Positions 45,081 to 53,794 of a stretch of DNA of 64,000 bases are shown piece after piece. Both the position numbers and the translations under genes were made by a program. The DNA is from Cephaloticoccus sp. Its GTDB lineage: Bacteria > Verrucomicrobiota > Verrucomicrobiia > Opitutales > Opitutaceae. Location: assembly GCA_030833445.1 (NCBI GenBank), contig JAURHD010000009.1, positions 62,001 through 126,000 of the forward strand, given 5' to 3'. Numbering within the stretch: the stretch's first letter is position 1; each line of letters starts with the position of its first letter. The notes beneath the pieces are model-generated. The model was not told the DNA's origin. It worked only from the letters and a program-made list of their open reading frames with translations, and ran no database searches.

Positions 45081-45758
45081 TTATACTTCTGCCCACTGGC
45101 GCAGGAGATTATGGTATACGCCGGTGAGCTGAATCACACCGGTATGATCTGGTTGATCGGTTGCCACTCGTTGGATGCCGATATCCATGTCGAAAAGCAG
45201 TGTGCGGCGGGTATCGTCACGAATCATACTCTGCAACCAGAAGAAGGCGCAGAGCCGGGTGCCGCGGGTGACGGGGGTAACCCGATGCAGACTCGTCGAT
45301 GGATAAAGGATGAGATGACCGGCCGGCAGCTTGACCGATTTTTCGCCATAAGTGTCTTCGATGATTAGTTCACCTCCGTCGTATTCTTCCGGATTACCGA
45401 AGAACAAAGTGCAGGACAAGTCGGTGCGGATGCGTTGCCCGGTGGGCAGGGTGCGAATGGAACCGTCCACGTGGGTGCCGAATGTTTGCCCGCTGCTGTA
45501 ACGATTGAACATCGGCGGCAGGATGTGTAGCGGCAGTGCGGCCGAAACGAACAGCGGATTTTTGTGCAGCGCCGCGATTATCCGGGCCCCAACTTCATCC
45601 GCGATGGGATTGTCACGGGCGAGTTGCTGATTGTCCTTCACGCGCGCGCCTTGGTGGCCGGCGGTGGCCTTGCCATCGATCCATTCCGTCGCTTCCAGTT
45701 GTGCCCGTGCCTCGCCGAGTTCTGCACCGGTCAAAATATCAGGAATAGCCAGTATCAT
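45081..45758 (-). CDS. piuC: PKHD-type Fe(II)/2-oxoglutarate hydroxylase (PiuC/YbiX family)
   Basis: A 225-residue dioxygenase. The metal triad is His96/Asp98 (FGTHVDGS) and His158 (STSLHRVTPV), with Arg168 shortly after as the likely 2-oxoglutarate ligand. The N-terminus (MILAIPDILTGAELGEARA) and GNPEEYDGGELIIED are diagnostic of PiuC/YbiX. These genes sit beside TonB siderophore receptors in many proteobacteria and are usually iron-regulated. The gene starts 18 bases after the receptor stop, consistent with one operon. Confidence 0.95.
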   Translation of the reverse strand: MILAIPDILTGAELGEARAQLEATEWIDGKATAGHQGARVKDNQQLARDNPIADEVGARIIAALHKNPLFVSAALPLHILPPMFNRYSSGQTFGTHVDGSIRTLPTGQRIRTDLSCTLFFGNPEEYDGGELIIEDTYGEKSVKLPAGHLILYPSTSLHRVTPVTRGTRLCAFFWLQSMIRDDTRRTLLFDMDIGIQRVATDQPDHTGVIQLTGVYHNLLRQWAEV

Positions 45759-45776
45759 GCTAAAGCGAGTTCGACA

Positions 45777-47930
45777 TTAGAAATTGAACCGGGCGGATAG
45801 CACGATTTGGCGAGCCTGACCGGGGATGTGGTGACCACCGCCGACCCGATCGATGTATTCCTCGTCGAACAGGTTGGTGGCGTTGAGCTGGAGACTGGCT
45901 TGATCGTTAAGCGGATAGCTCAACATGGCGTTGAAAAGCCAATACGAGGGAATGGTGTCTGCGTTAGCCACCGTGTTGCGAAAAACACTGTCCATGTATT
46001 GCGCGCCACTCCCGACCGTGAGTCCGAAAGGCAGGCGATAGGTAGTCCACATATTGAAAGTCGTCTTGGGCGTCAGACCGAATTCAGTGCCTGCCAAACC
46101 AGCGGTGTTCGAAGCGATGATCTCGCTGTCAATCAAAGCTAAACCGGCAAAAACTTCCCACTCGCGGGTAATGCGGCCGGCTAAACTGAGCTCAATACCG
46201 TCCACTCGTTCTTTCCCATCCAATACGGTGGGAGGATCATTGGGATCTATCCCGGGGGTGCGGGCATTGGTTTTCTCTGTGCGAAAGAGGGCTACAGTGA
46301 AGGCCAAACGACCTTGCAACGCATCCCATTTTGCCCCGAGTTCATAGCTGTCGGTCTTTTCGGGTGCGACGTCCTCCAATGAGCCACTCCGGGTAGTCAG
46401 ACTCAGACCTTCGGCGGAAGGATTAAATGAGTTGGCATAACCGGCATAGACGCTGGATTGGGCGGTGGGTTTGTAGACCATGCCCAGCCGACCCGATAGT
46501 GCCTTGTCGTCGCGCGAATAGCGGGTTTTCGCACCGGCATCGTCGACGACGTCGTGGGTCGCCTCGAAGATATCGTAGCGCAGTCCGAGGAATACCTGCC
46601 ACTGCTGTCCGGCAAAGATGTTGTCGAAGGCGTAAAGTGAAACCGTATCGGCGACCGCTCGGTTATACGCGCCATCTCGGGTGATGCGGCCGGTGTAAGC
46701 ATCGTCCGGATTGGGCGCATAGACGTCGGTATCCGGCAATAAGGTGGCGGGGTTTTCAACCCGATTGAAATTGGTTTCCTTCTCGCGCGAGACTTCAACG
46801 CCGGCGGCGATCGCGTGATTGATTCTGCCAACCATGACATCGACATCAAGGTGGGTTTGATTGGCGAGAATGTCATCCGTTTGGTCGCGGGATTTCCAAT
46901 CGGAGCGACGGATGACATCGGTGCTTCCCGATACAAAGCGCGGTGCAGTGATGACCGAGTCGCGATAGGTGCTGCCGTAACGGGTGAGGTTACGCAGCTT
47001 GAATCCATTCGCGCTCGAATGCTCGACAATGGCGGTGACCAGATCTTGTTCAATTTTCTCATAGTCTCGCGCCTTTAATCCATACCAGTTGGTGGACGAG
47101 ACCTGAGGTTGGTAGCTGAAGACTTGGCGCGGCAGACCGTAATCAGGAATGTTGTCCTGTTCGAGCCGTTGATAGGATAGCACAAGTTTGGTCGGTTTTG
47201 TTAAGCCGATGGCGAGGGAGGGAGCGATACCCCAACTCGAATTTTCCACCACATCGCGTCCTGGCACATTGGCTTTGGTGGCCATGAGGTTAAGTCGAAC
47301 GGCTTTGTCGGTATCAATCGGCTGGTTGATATCGATCGACCCACGTTTGAAATCGTCTGTGCCGATCGCGGCGTTTGCCACCCGACTTACTCCGGCATGC
47401 GGGGACTTGGTCACAAGATTGACTGAACCTCCGGTTGAACCGCGACCGGCGGTGGAAGAGGAGGGACCCTTGGCTACTTCGACCTGCTCCAAGTTGAAAG
47501 AGTCCCGGGCATAGCCGCCCAAATCCCGGACCCCATCGACAAACATGTCGGTGCGGGCACTGAAACCGCGAATGGTCATCTGGTCACCGGCAGGGGTGCC
47601 GCCTTCGCCCGCCTGGAAGGTGATACCGGGAGAGTTTCTTAAAATGTCGCGTAGATTCGTCGCCCCCTGCTGTTCAATCACCTGCTTTGGAATGACGGTG
47701 ATGGTTTGTGGCGTGTCGATGAGGGGTGTGTTGAATTTGGCTGCGGCAAGGGTAGAGGCAGTATCCTCAGTCACCTCAAACTGGGGCAGCACCTCCGGTT
47801 CGCTGTTTTCTACCAGATAATCTTCGGCAAACGCCCTTGCGGCTCCGCTGCTCAATAACAGGGCCGTAAGTGCCGCTGCCCGACTGGCTGCGCTGGTATT
47901 AAGTTCGGTAAAGGTGGAGGGAAATGACAT
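45777..47930 (-). CDS. TonB-dependent siderophore receptor
   Basis: A 717-residue outer-membrane receptor with a signal peptide (to about 35, AFAED). The plug domain is clear: DTPQTITVIPKQVIEQQGA, LRDILRNSPGITFQAGEGG, QMTIRGFSARTDMFVDGVRD and GRGSTGGSVNLVTKSP. The 22-strand barrel ends in the terminal aromatic (VLSARFNF). The plug sequences resemble Fiu/PiuA-type catecholate receptors. Energy comes from TonB-ExbBD elsewhere. It is the first gene of the four-gene iron operon. A palindrome and a TATTAT sequence lie just before the ATG. Confidence 0.93.
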   Translation of the reverse strand: MSFPSTFTELNTSAASRAAALTALLLSSGAARAFAEDYLVENSEPEVLPQFEVTEDTASTLAAAKFNTPLIDTPQTITVIPKQVIEQQGATNLRDILRNSPGITFQAGEGGTPAGDQMTIRGFSARTDMFVDGVRDLGGYARDSFNLEQVEVAKGPSSSTAGRGSTGGSVNLVTKSPHAGVSRVANAAIGTDDFKRGSIDINQPIDTDKAVRLNLMATKANVPGRDVVENSSWGIAPSLAIGLTKPTKLVLSYQRLEQDNIPDYGLPRQVFSYQPQVSSTNWYGLKARDYEKIEQDLVTAIVEHSSANGFKLRNLTRYGSTYRDSVITAPRFVSGSTDVIRRSDWKSRDQTDDILANQTHLDVDVMVGRINHAIAAGVEVSREKETNFNRVENPATLLPDTDVYAPNPDDAYTGRITRDGAYNRAVADTVSLYAFDNIFAGQQWQVFLGLRYDIFEATHDVVDDAGAKTRYSRDDKALSGRLGMVYKPTAQSSVYAGYANSFNPSAEGLSLTTRSGSLEDVAPEKTDSYELGAKWDALQGRLAFTVALFRTEKTNARTPGIDPNDPPTVLDGKERVDGIELSLAGRITREWEVFAGLALIDSEIIASNTAGLAGTEFGLTPKTTFNMWTTYRLPFGLTVGSGAQYMDSVFRNTVANADTIPSYWLFNAMLSYPLNDQASLQLNATNLFDEEYIDRVGGGHHIPGQARQIVLSARFNF

Positions 47931-47941
47931 CAGATATAATA

Positions 47942-47954
47942 GAGACCGGGTCTC
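47942..47954 (-). promoter_or_regulatory. Inverted repeat just upstream of the siderophore receptor
   Basis: GAGACC-G-GGTCTC is a perfect six-base inverted repeat 11 bases before the receptor ATG. It is directly followed (minus strand) by TATTAT. A second GAGAC occurs about 50 bases further upstream. It does not match a Fur box, so its role is open. Confidence 0.35.
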
Positions 47955-48062
47955 AGTAGCGTAGAAGAGCCTCCCGGCGTCAATTATTTTTGTGAAAGAA
48001 TCTCAGTCTCATTAACAAGCCGATTGACGTTGCTGAAAATCAAGGTGTTAACTCATATCACG

Positions 48063-49148
48063 ATGGAAGCCCTTGGGATTAATCTCAGTGAAAGAAGCTA
48101 CCTAATTCACTTCGGCAGTGATCTCACAGCTGTCATTTCAGCTGAGATTGCGAAATTGGTCACAGCGGGAAGGAAAGTCGTCGTGCTCACTGATGAAAAT
48201 ATCGCGCATGCTTTACCATGGATGCTGGTGGAAACTTTGGCCGGATGTCCCCGCTTAATATTACCCCCCGGTGAGGGCACGAAGTCTTTGGGTGCCTTGG
48301 GTGAGGTTTGGGACTTTTTGGCGACAGAAAAATGTGATCGTGGCGGAGTGCTCGTCACCCTTGGCGGCGGCGTGATCGGTGATTTAGGTGGATTTAGCGC
48401 GGCGGCGTATTTGCGCGGCATAGAATTTATTCAAGTGCCCACCACCTTGCTGGCCATGGTGGACAGTTCGGTCGGTGGCAAAACTGGTATCAATATTTCC
48501 GCAGGGAAAAATTTGGTGGGCGCGTTTCACCAACCACGCGGAGTGTTTGTGGCTACTGGTCTGCTGACCACCTTGCCCCCGAGGGAATTTGCGGCCGGCA
48601 TGGCCGAGGTGATCAAATATGGTTTGCTTGCTGATGCAGCGTTACTAGCGCAGCTGGAAAGGACTCCTTTGACTGTGCGGAGTCCGGACTTAGCCGGTGT
48701 TATTCGGCGTTGCTGCGAAATCAAAGCGGCGATCGTGGAAGCCGACGAACGCGAGACCGCAAAGGAAGGTGGTCGGGCGCTGCTAAATCTTGGCCATACG
48801 TTTGGCCATGCGATTGAACAGGTGGCTGGCTATGGGATTTATCTGCATGGTGAAGCCGTTGCCATTGGTCTGGTCGCGGCGGCTCATTTGTCGCAGCAAC
48901 TGGGGTATATCACAACGGACGAAGTAACCCGGATAACGACGGTGCTCAAGGCGCATGCCTTGCCCGTGAGCCTGCGTGAAGGCCTGCCGTTGACAAATCT
49001 GATGGCGGCTGTGGCGAGGGATAAAAAAGTGCGGGCGGGACTGCCACGTTTCGTCGTGCTTCACGCGCTGGGACGTGCCGTTACCCAAGATGGAATTGAA
49101 CTACCCTTGGCCGAGGCCTGTTTTCGAAATATCGGGGCCGTGGATTGA
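48063..49148 (+). CDS. aroB: 3-dehydroquinate synthase
   Basis: The ATG at 48063 gives 361 residues (a TTG at 48024 in frame is less likely). The NAD-binding stretch LTDENIAHALPW is followed by the family blocks GEGTKSLGALGEVWDFL, GGGVIGDLGGFSAAAYLRGIEFIQVPTTLLAMVDSSVGGKTGIN, and the zinc-ligand regions EADERETAKEGGRALLNLGHTFGHAIE and LHGEAVAIG. It converts DAHP to 3-dehydroquinate in the shikimate pathway, in the cytoplasm. It opens a run of same-strand genes to 54826, of which aroB, the 210-residue unknown, lpxA and pdxA are closely spaced. Confidence 0.97.
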   Translation: MEALGINLSERSYLIHFGSDLTAVISAEIAKLVTAGRKVVVLTDENIAHALPWMLVETLAGCPRLILPPGEGTKSLGALGEVWDFLATEKCDRGGVLVTLGGGVIGDLGGFSAAAYLRGIEFIQVPTTLLAMVDSSVGGKTGINISAGKNLVGAFHQPRGVFVATGLLTTLPPREFAAGMAEVIKYGLLADAALLAQLERTPLTVRSPDLAGVIRRCCEIKAAIVEADERETAKEGGRALLNLGHTFGHAIEQVAGYGIYLHGEAVAIGLVAAAHLSQQLGYITTDEVTRITTVLKAHALPVSLREGLPLTNLMAAVARDKKVRAGLPRFVVLHALGRAVTQDGIELPLAEACFRNIGAVD

Positions 49149-49186
49149 AGTGACAAAACCGCGACACTCAGGCTAACTTACACCAC

Positions 49187-49819
49187 ATGGCCGCCATCGA
49201 CGAAGGGATTGTGCGCGAGTATTTCGAGCAAAACGGATTTCTTGTGCGCCAGATGCGCAAGTATCAGGTGCAGGCTCGTCGCAAGACCAGTGACGAGGAA
49301 ATCGATTTGCTGGTCTATAATCCCGCTTGGCGACGCGGAGCAAAGAAACCGGACTTTTTTCTTTTCTCCAGTGAACTGCGTTTCATTCAGCGCGCGGTGG
49401 TCGCGGTGAAACCTTGGCACACGGATGTATTTTCTCCCGGTATGCTCAAAAGTAGCCCGGAAATATTCCGCTTCCTAGAGGAAAATGTGTTGAAGGAAGC
49501 GACCCGATTTTTTCCGACCGAAAGCAAGGATGAAGGGGCGGGTGAATTGACGAAAATCCTGGTGTTGCCCGGACTCCCCACCGCGGAACCTTTCCGTTCG
49601 CAAAGTGTGGAGGTGCTAAAAGAGCGTGGAGTGGATGGCATTATTTCATTTCGCTCCATGCTGCTGGACTTGATCGACAAGGTCGAAGTCAACCGCAGTT
49701 ACCGGAAAAGCGATACCTTGCAGGTGATCCGCATTCTGAAGAACTATGATCTACTGAAGGACGGACAACTCGACATGTTTCCCGACCGATCGACCCCATC
49801 CAAGCGCGGGCGTAACTGA
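49187..49819 (+). CDS. Hypothetical protein, possible PD-(D/E)XK-like fold
   Basis: A 210-residue cytoplasmic protein I cannot name. The N-terminal third suggests a nuclease-like core: a helix (VREYFEQNGFLVRQM), then EEIDLLVYNP and, after a spacer, RAVVAVKPWHTD, a faint D-x(n)-x-V-K pattern seen in restriction-endonuclease-like folds. The C-terminal half has an alpha/beta look (LTKILVLPGLPTAEPF, ERGVDGIISFRSMLLDLIDKV). It sits between aroB and lpxA, three bases before the lpxA start, so it is very likely translated and coupled to envelope genes. The nuclease idea is weak and needs profile searching. Confidence 0.65.
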   Translation: MAAIDEGIVREYFEQNGFLVRQMRKYQVQARRKTSDEEIDLLVYNPAWRRGAKKPDFFLFSSELRFIQRAVVAVKPWHTDVFSPGMLKSSPEIFRFLEENVLKEATRFFPTESKDEGAGELTKILVLPGLPTAEPFRSQSVEVLKERGVDGIISFRSMLLDLIDKVEVNRSYRKSDTLQVIRILKNYDLLKDGQLDMFPDRSTPSKRGRN

Positions 49820-49821
49820 TC

Positions 49822-50586
49822 ATGCCGACGAGCATTCATCCGACTGCGATCGTCGAACCCGGTGCCGTGTTGGGTGCCGATTGTGAGATCATGGCGCATG
49901 CGATCGTGACCAAACATTGCGTGCTAGGGGACCGCGTGGTGGTGCATCCGTTTGCCGTGGTGGGAGGAGACCCCCAATATCTAAAATTTGACCGTTCGTT
50001 AGCCTCCGGTGTCACGGTCGGCAGTGGCACGGTCATCCGGGAGCATGTGACGATCAACCGGTCGATTCATGCCGACCAAGCGACGATGGTGGGGGCGAAT
50101 TGTTTTCTCATGGCGACGAGTCATGTGGCGCATGATTGCGTGGTCGGGGATCACGCGGTGCTAGCCAATGCTGCCTTGCTGGCGGGTCACGTTACCATTG
50201 GGGCACACACCTTCATGGGTGGTGGATCGGCGGTTCACCAATTCTGCCGCATAGGTGAAAGTGTAATGGTAGCCGGTCTGGCGGCCATTACACGGGACGT
50301 GCCGCACTATCTGATGGTGGCCGAACGGGATGATGTAATCGCCTTCAATGTGGTGGGTTTGCGCCGCCGGGGATTCAGTCGTGAAGCCATGGTCGAACTA
50401 AAGCGGGCTTTTGCGGAAATCTTTTTCACGACGGGCAATATTCGCAACGTGGCGGCAGACATGCTTGCCGGGTCGCAGTATGCCACCGTTGAGGCACGCC
50501 AGTTTCTAGATTTCTTCAAGGAAGGTAAACGCGGGTTTGTGCGAGCCCGGCGTCGACCGACAGGAGGCGCGGTGGATGACGAGTAA
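49822..50586 (+). CDS. lpxA: UDP-N-acetylglucosamine acyltransferase
   Basis: A 254-residue left-handed beta-helix enzyme with hexapeptide repeats throughout (IHPTAIVEPGAVLGADCEI, then VTVGSGTVIREHVTIN). The active-site histidines correspond to His101 and His104 (ATSHVAHDC), the second matching E. coli His125. The GDPQ/KF region fixes the substrate pocket, and the C-terminal helices end at about 245. It catalyses the first step of lipid A synthesis from acyl-ACP and UDP-GlcNAc. It overlaps the pdxA start by 11 bases. Its presence shows an LPS-bearing outer membrane. Confidence 0.95.
   Translation: MPTSIHPTAIVEPGAVLGADCEIMAHAIVTKHCVLGDRVVVHPFAVVGGDPQYLKFDRSLASGVTVGSGTVIREHVTINRSIHADQATMVGANCFLMATSHVAHDCVVGDHAVLANAALLAGHVTIGAHTFMGGGSAVHQFCRIGESVMVAGLAAITRDVPHYLMVAERDDVIAFNVVGLRRRGFSREAMVELKRAFAEIFFTTGNIRNVAADMLAGSQYATVEARQFLDFFKEGKRGFVRARRRPTGGAVDDE
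50562..50567 (+). promoter_or_regulatory. Shine-Dalgarno site fixing the pdxA start
   Basis: AGGAGG lies eight bases before the ATG at 50576, inside the end of lpxA. It is one of the few strong Shine-Dalgarno sequences in the window and supports the internal start over 50537. Confidence 0.75.
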
Positions 50587-51499
50587 GCTCGCGATTACTT
50601 GTGGCGATCCGGCCGGAATCGGTCCGGAAATTGTGGCGGACTGGTTGCGCGCAAATCCGGCCGAAGCGGCTAAGGTGGCGGTGATCGGACCGCGCATTTG
50701 GTTGGAGACCTTGCCCGAGGCCGGCGAAAAAATCTCGGTGGGGTTGGAGGACTTTAAGGCCCTGCCTGGGAAGCCTAATGGGGAAGGGGCTTTGATTGCG
50801 TTGGCGGCCATGGAATTGGCGGCGGCCGGATGTCGGGAAGGACGCTTTACCGGGGTGGTAACCGGACCAGTCAGCAAGGCGCAGTTGGCCGGGATTGGTT
50901 ATGCCTTTCCCGGACAAACTGAATTTTTTGCTGCGCGCTGGGGGGGCACACCGGTCATGGGATTTTCGGGCGATCATTTGCGGGTGGTTCTGGCGACTTG
51001 GCATATCCCGTTGGCTAAAATTCCCGGGGCGATCACGCCCATGTTATTGGAACGCACAGTGCACGCGGCGGGGCAGTTGGCTCTGGCCGATGGGATTGTG
51101 GCTCCGCGGATTGCGGTTTGTGGACTCAATCCGCATGCGGGTGAGGGTGGCCTGTTGGGAATGGAGGAAAATCTGCTGATCGATCCGGTGTTAGATCGTT
51201 TACGGGCAGGAATACCTGGCTTATCGCGCGCATTGCCGGGTGATACGGTCTTTGGGCGCACCCTGCGTGGTGAGTTTGATGTCGTGGTGGCGCTTTATCA
51301 CGACCAAGGGCTGGGTCCGCTAAAAACCGTTGATTTTGACAACGCCGTAAATGTCACGCTCGGTCTGCCGCATGTGCGCACCAGTCCGGATCACGGGACC
51401 GCCTTTGATCTTGCAGGACAGGGTAAGGCATCGATGCAAAGCTTCGCAAATGCCGTGAAGTTGGCCCGACGCTTGATTCATGGCCAGGATTCGCGATAG
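50576..51499 (+). CDS. pdxA: 4-hydroxythreonine-4-phosphate dehydrogenase
   Basis: The ATG at 50576 gives 307 residues, starting with the PdxA hallmark KLAITCGDPAGIGPEIV. Other conserved blocks are VVTGPVSKAQLAGIG, FPGQTEFFAARWGG, CGLNPHAGEGGLLGMEE, and the metal-site motif VALYHDQGLGPLK followed by VNVTLGLPHVRTSPDHGTAFD. It oxidises 4-phosphohydroxy-L-threonine in vitamin B6 (PLP) synthesis. It is translationally coupled to lpxA through an 11-base overlap. Confidence 0.95.
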   Translation: MTSKLAITCGDPAGIGPEIVADWLRANPAEAAKVAVIGPRIWLETLPEAGEKISVGLEDFKALPGKPNGEGALIALAAMELAAAGCREGRFTGVVTGPVSKAQLAGIGYAFPGQTEFFAARWGGTPVMGFSGDHLRVVLATWHIPLAKIPGAITPMLLERTVHAAGQLALADGIVAPRIAVCGLNPHAGEGGLLGMEENLLIDPVLDRLRAGIPGLSRALPGDTVFGRTLRGEFDVVVALYHDQGLGPLKTVDFDNAVNVTLGLPHVRTSPDHGTAFDLAGQGKASMQSFANAVKLARRLIHGQDSR

Positions 51500-51509
51500 T
51501 TTGAGCATC

Positions 51510-51911
51510 ATGTCTGAAACCACCACCTGCTCCATTGAAGCTCCGGCCCATCCCGTTGTGCCGGAAGGAGTGCGGGTGGGTAACGAAAATCTGGTGCGCC
51601 TGACCGAGGCCGCAGGCGGTAAAGTTCGTCAATTGATTGCCCGGGAAGAACAAGGTGACCTGTTGCGTATCGCCATAACCGGCGGGGGCTGCAATGGGCT
51701 GAGTTACAAACTACGATTCGCATCCGAGCCCAAACGCGGTGACATTTTGGTGCCGTCGGCCGGGATATCGGTGATTGTCGATGGGAAGACGGCGCTCTAC
51801 CTGCGGGGCACGGTATTGGACTATTCCAGTCAGTTGATTGCCGGGGGGTTCAAGTTCACGAACCCCAATGCCAAGGCGAGTTGTTCCTGTGGCGAAAGTT
51901 TCAGTGTATGA
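51510..51911 (+). CDS. A-type iron-sulfur carrier protein (IscA/ErpA/SufA family)
   Basis: The ATG at 51510 gives 133 residues. The cluster-binding cysteines are in GGGCNGLSY (about residue 62) and the C-terminal CSCGESF, the A-type carrier pattern with C-x-C-G replacing the usual CGCG. The fold blocks LVRLTEAAGGKVRQL and SQLIAGGFKFTNPNAKASC agree with the family. It should deliver Fe-S clusters to apo-proteins. It starts ten bases after the pdxA stop and therefore shares the operon, away from the suf genes at the far end of the window. Confidence 0.9.
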   Translation: MSETTTCSIEAPAHPVVPEGVRVGNENLVRLTEAAGGKVRQLIAREEQGDLLRIAITGGGCNGLSYKLRFASEPKRGDILVPSAGISVIVDGKTALYLRGTVLDYSSQLIAGGFKFTNPNAKASCSCGESFSV

Positions 51912-52007
51912 ACGTTTTCGTGACCGGGTTTGCTAAATAGGTGTTGTCATTGACCTGCCAAACCCTGAAAACCGCCACGTCCTGATTTCCAGTATATACC
52001 TTATTTG

Positions 52008-52691
52008 ATGGCCAATTCGTTTCCTTCTGCCGGCGGCAACCGCGGTAATTATAACCGACGCAATAACACCAACCCGTTTGCGGCAATCCGTCGTAATCAT
52101 CGCATTCGCGTTCCCGAAGTCCGGGTTATTTCGCCCGAGGGCAAACAGCTCGGGATCTTGCAAACTTCCACCGCCATCAGTCTCGCACTGGAAGTGGGCT
52201 TGGAGCTTGTCGAGGTCGCACCCAATGCCAAACCACCGGTTTGTCGCATCATGGATTTCGGTAAGTATGTCTACGAGGAATCGAAGAAAACTTCCCACTC
52301 CAAGGTTACCGCCAGCAAAATCAAGGAGATCGAATTTACTCCGCGCATTGAAGAGAACGACTTCTACACCAAACTCCGCCGGGCCGAGGAATTCCTCTCG
52401 CACGGGGCCAAGGTTAAGATGCGCTTGAAATTTCGCGGCCGTGAAATGGCCCGCACCGAGATCGGCTTTGACGTGATGAAACGGGCCATTGCCGAACTCG
52501 CCGAGATGGGCCATGCGGATTCAGAACCCCGTTTGATCGGTCGTAATATCAACGTGATGTTGACGGCACTGCCGGCCAATAAACGGAAACTGAAATTCCA
52601 CGATGAACCACCACCACCTCCCTCGGATACCAAGGGGAAGGATGATCATGATGGTGATGATGCGGCAGATTCCGAAGAGCAGGACGATTGA
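52008..52691 (+). CDS. infC: Translation initiation factor IF-3
   Basis: A 227-residue protein. The IF3 N domain (RVPEVRVISPEGKQLGILQT) is preceded by about 30 extra basic, asparagine-rich residues. The linker and C domain follow (KTSHSKVTASKIKEIEFTPRI, YTKLRRAEEFLSHGAKVKMRLKFRGREMA). After residue 200 there is an acidic tail rich in Pro, Asp and Glu that normal IF-3 lacks. IF-3 binds the 30S subunit and checks start-codon choice. The start is ATG (52008) rather than the autoregulatory AUU of enterobacteria, though this is an inference. Confidence 0.95.
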   Translation: MANSFPSAGGNRGNYNRRNNTNPFAAIRRNHRIRVPEVRVISPEGKQLGILQTSTAISLALEVGLELVEVAPNAKPPVCRIMDFGKYVYEESKKTSHSKVTASKIKEIEFTPRIEENDFYTKLRRAEEFLSHGAKVKMRLKFRGREMARTEIGFDVMKRAIAELAEMGHADSEPRLIGRNINVMLTALPANKRKLKFHDEPPPPPSDTKGKDDHDGDDAADSEEQDD

Positions 52692-52702
52692 GGATATGCG
52701 CC

Positions 52703-53773
52703 GTGGCTGAATGCAGGCGCCTCTACGTGAGCAGATGGGTCCTGGTTACGCTCGTGATCTGGTGCTGCGTGGGCAGTGGGTTGCAACTGCAAGCCGCCCA
52801 AAGCCTGAAAACCGTGCGATTGGGTGGTATCGAATATGTAAATGCCGACGAATTTGGGGCGCGATTTGGCCTTAAGGCCACCGCAACCAATAGTGGACGA
52901 AAACTGCTGCTGACAAGTGCTTGGACGAAATTGGAATTAGAGGCCGACAGTCGGGAATGTTCGATCAATGGCCTGCGGGTATTTCTGGGTGATGCCGCAT
53001 GGTATTACAAAAAAAGCATTCATATCAGCCGATTGGATGCGGAGAAACTTTTTACCCCGATCCTTTTGGCGGGCGACCGCGATGTGCCGGTTCCAGCTCT
53101 CAGAACCATTGTATTGGATCCGGGCCACGGTGGACGTGATCCGGGCAAGGAAAACCGGCGATTGTCCGTAAATGAAAAAACTCTCGCCCTGGATACGGCC
53201 CGGCGACTGCAGCGTGTGCTCGAAACGATGGGCTATCGCGTGATCATGACGCGCAATGAAGACATGGCTCTGGGACCGGACAAGGTTTCGGATTTGTTGC
53301 AACGTGCGACCATTGCCAAAAAGTCCGGCGCGGACCTGTTCATCAGTCTGCATTTCAATGCGGTGGGTAGTGACGCGCAACGGGTGACCGGCTTGGAGGT
53401 TTATACCCTGACCCCACGCGGCCAATATTCCACCGCCGACCCTGAACATGACGATGACAAGGGCGCGCAGGTGGCCAATCCTGGAAACACCAACGACCAT
53501 TGGAATATCCAATTGGGTTACCAAGTGCACCGTCGAATGATCGAAGAACTTCATGTCACCGACCGGGGCTTGAAGCGGGCCCGCTGGGCGGTGCTGCGTC
53601 AGGTGGAGTGTCCGGCAATTTTGGTTGAAAGCGGATTTCTTTCCAACGATGCGGAGGCGCGCAAAATAGCCACCCCGGCTTACCGGCAGAAGATTGCCGA
53701 GGCCATCGCGAACGGCATCCAGGTTTATGGCAATGTTTTGGCTGGAGTGCGCAAAGTGCGCGGCGGACAATAA
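52703..53773 (+). CDS. N-acetylmuramoyl-L-alanine amidase (Amidase_3)
   Basis: From GTG 52703 (GAGG eight to twelve bases before it) the protein has 356 residues; a TTG at 52688 is an alternative. A hydrophobic signal segment (VLVTLVIWCCVGSG) ends around LQAAQ. A beta-rich AMIN-like region (about 35-130) precedes the catalytic domain. Zinc-amidase motifs are seen: IVLDPGHGGRDPG (His), NEKTLALDTARRLQ (Glu), SLHFNA (His) and the catalytic glutamate in VECPAILVESGFLSN. It cuts the peptide stem from cell-wall glycan during division. It starts just after infC. Confidence 0.92.
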   Translation: MAECRRLYVSRWVLVTLVIWCCVGSGLQLQAAQSLKTVRLGGIEYVNADEFGARFGLKATATNSGRKLLLTSAWTKLELEADSRECSINGLRVFLGDAAWYYKKSIHISRLDAEKLFTPILLAGDRDVPVPALRTIVLDPGHGGRDPGKENRRLSVNEKTLALDTARRLQRVLETMGYRVIMTRNEDMALGPDKVSDLLQRATIAKKSGADLFISLHFNAVGSDAQRVTGLEVYTLTPRGQYSTADPEHDDDKGAQVANPGNTNDHWNIQLGYQVHRRMIEELHVTDRGLKRARWAVLRQVECPAILVESGFLSNDAEARKIATPAYRQKIAEAIANGIQVYGNVLAGVRKVRGGQ

Positions 53774-53794
53774 TCACCAAGCTTTACCACCAAC

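Noticed and set aside
47955-48010. Fur box upstream of the siderophore receptor
   Set aside because: The best stretch (AATGAGACTGAGATTC on the minus strand) matches the Fur consensus too poorly to call.
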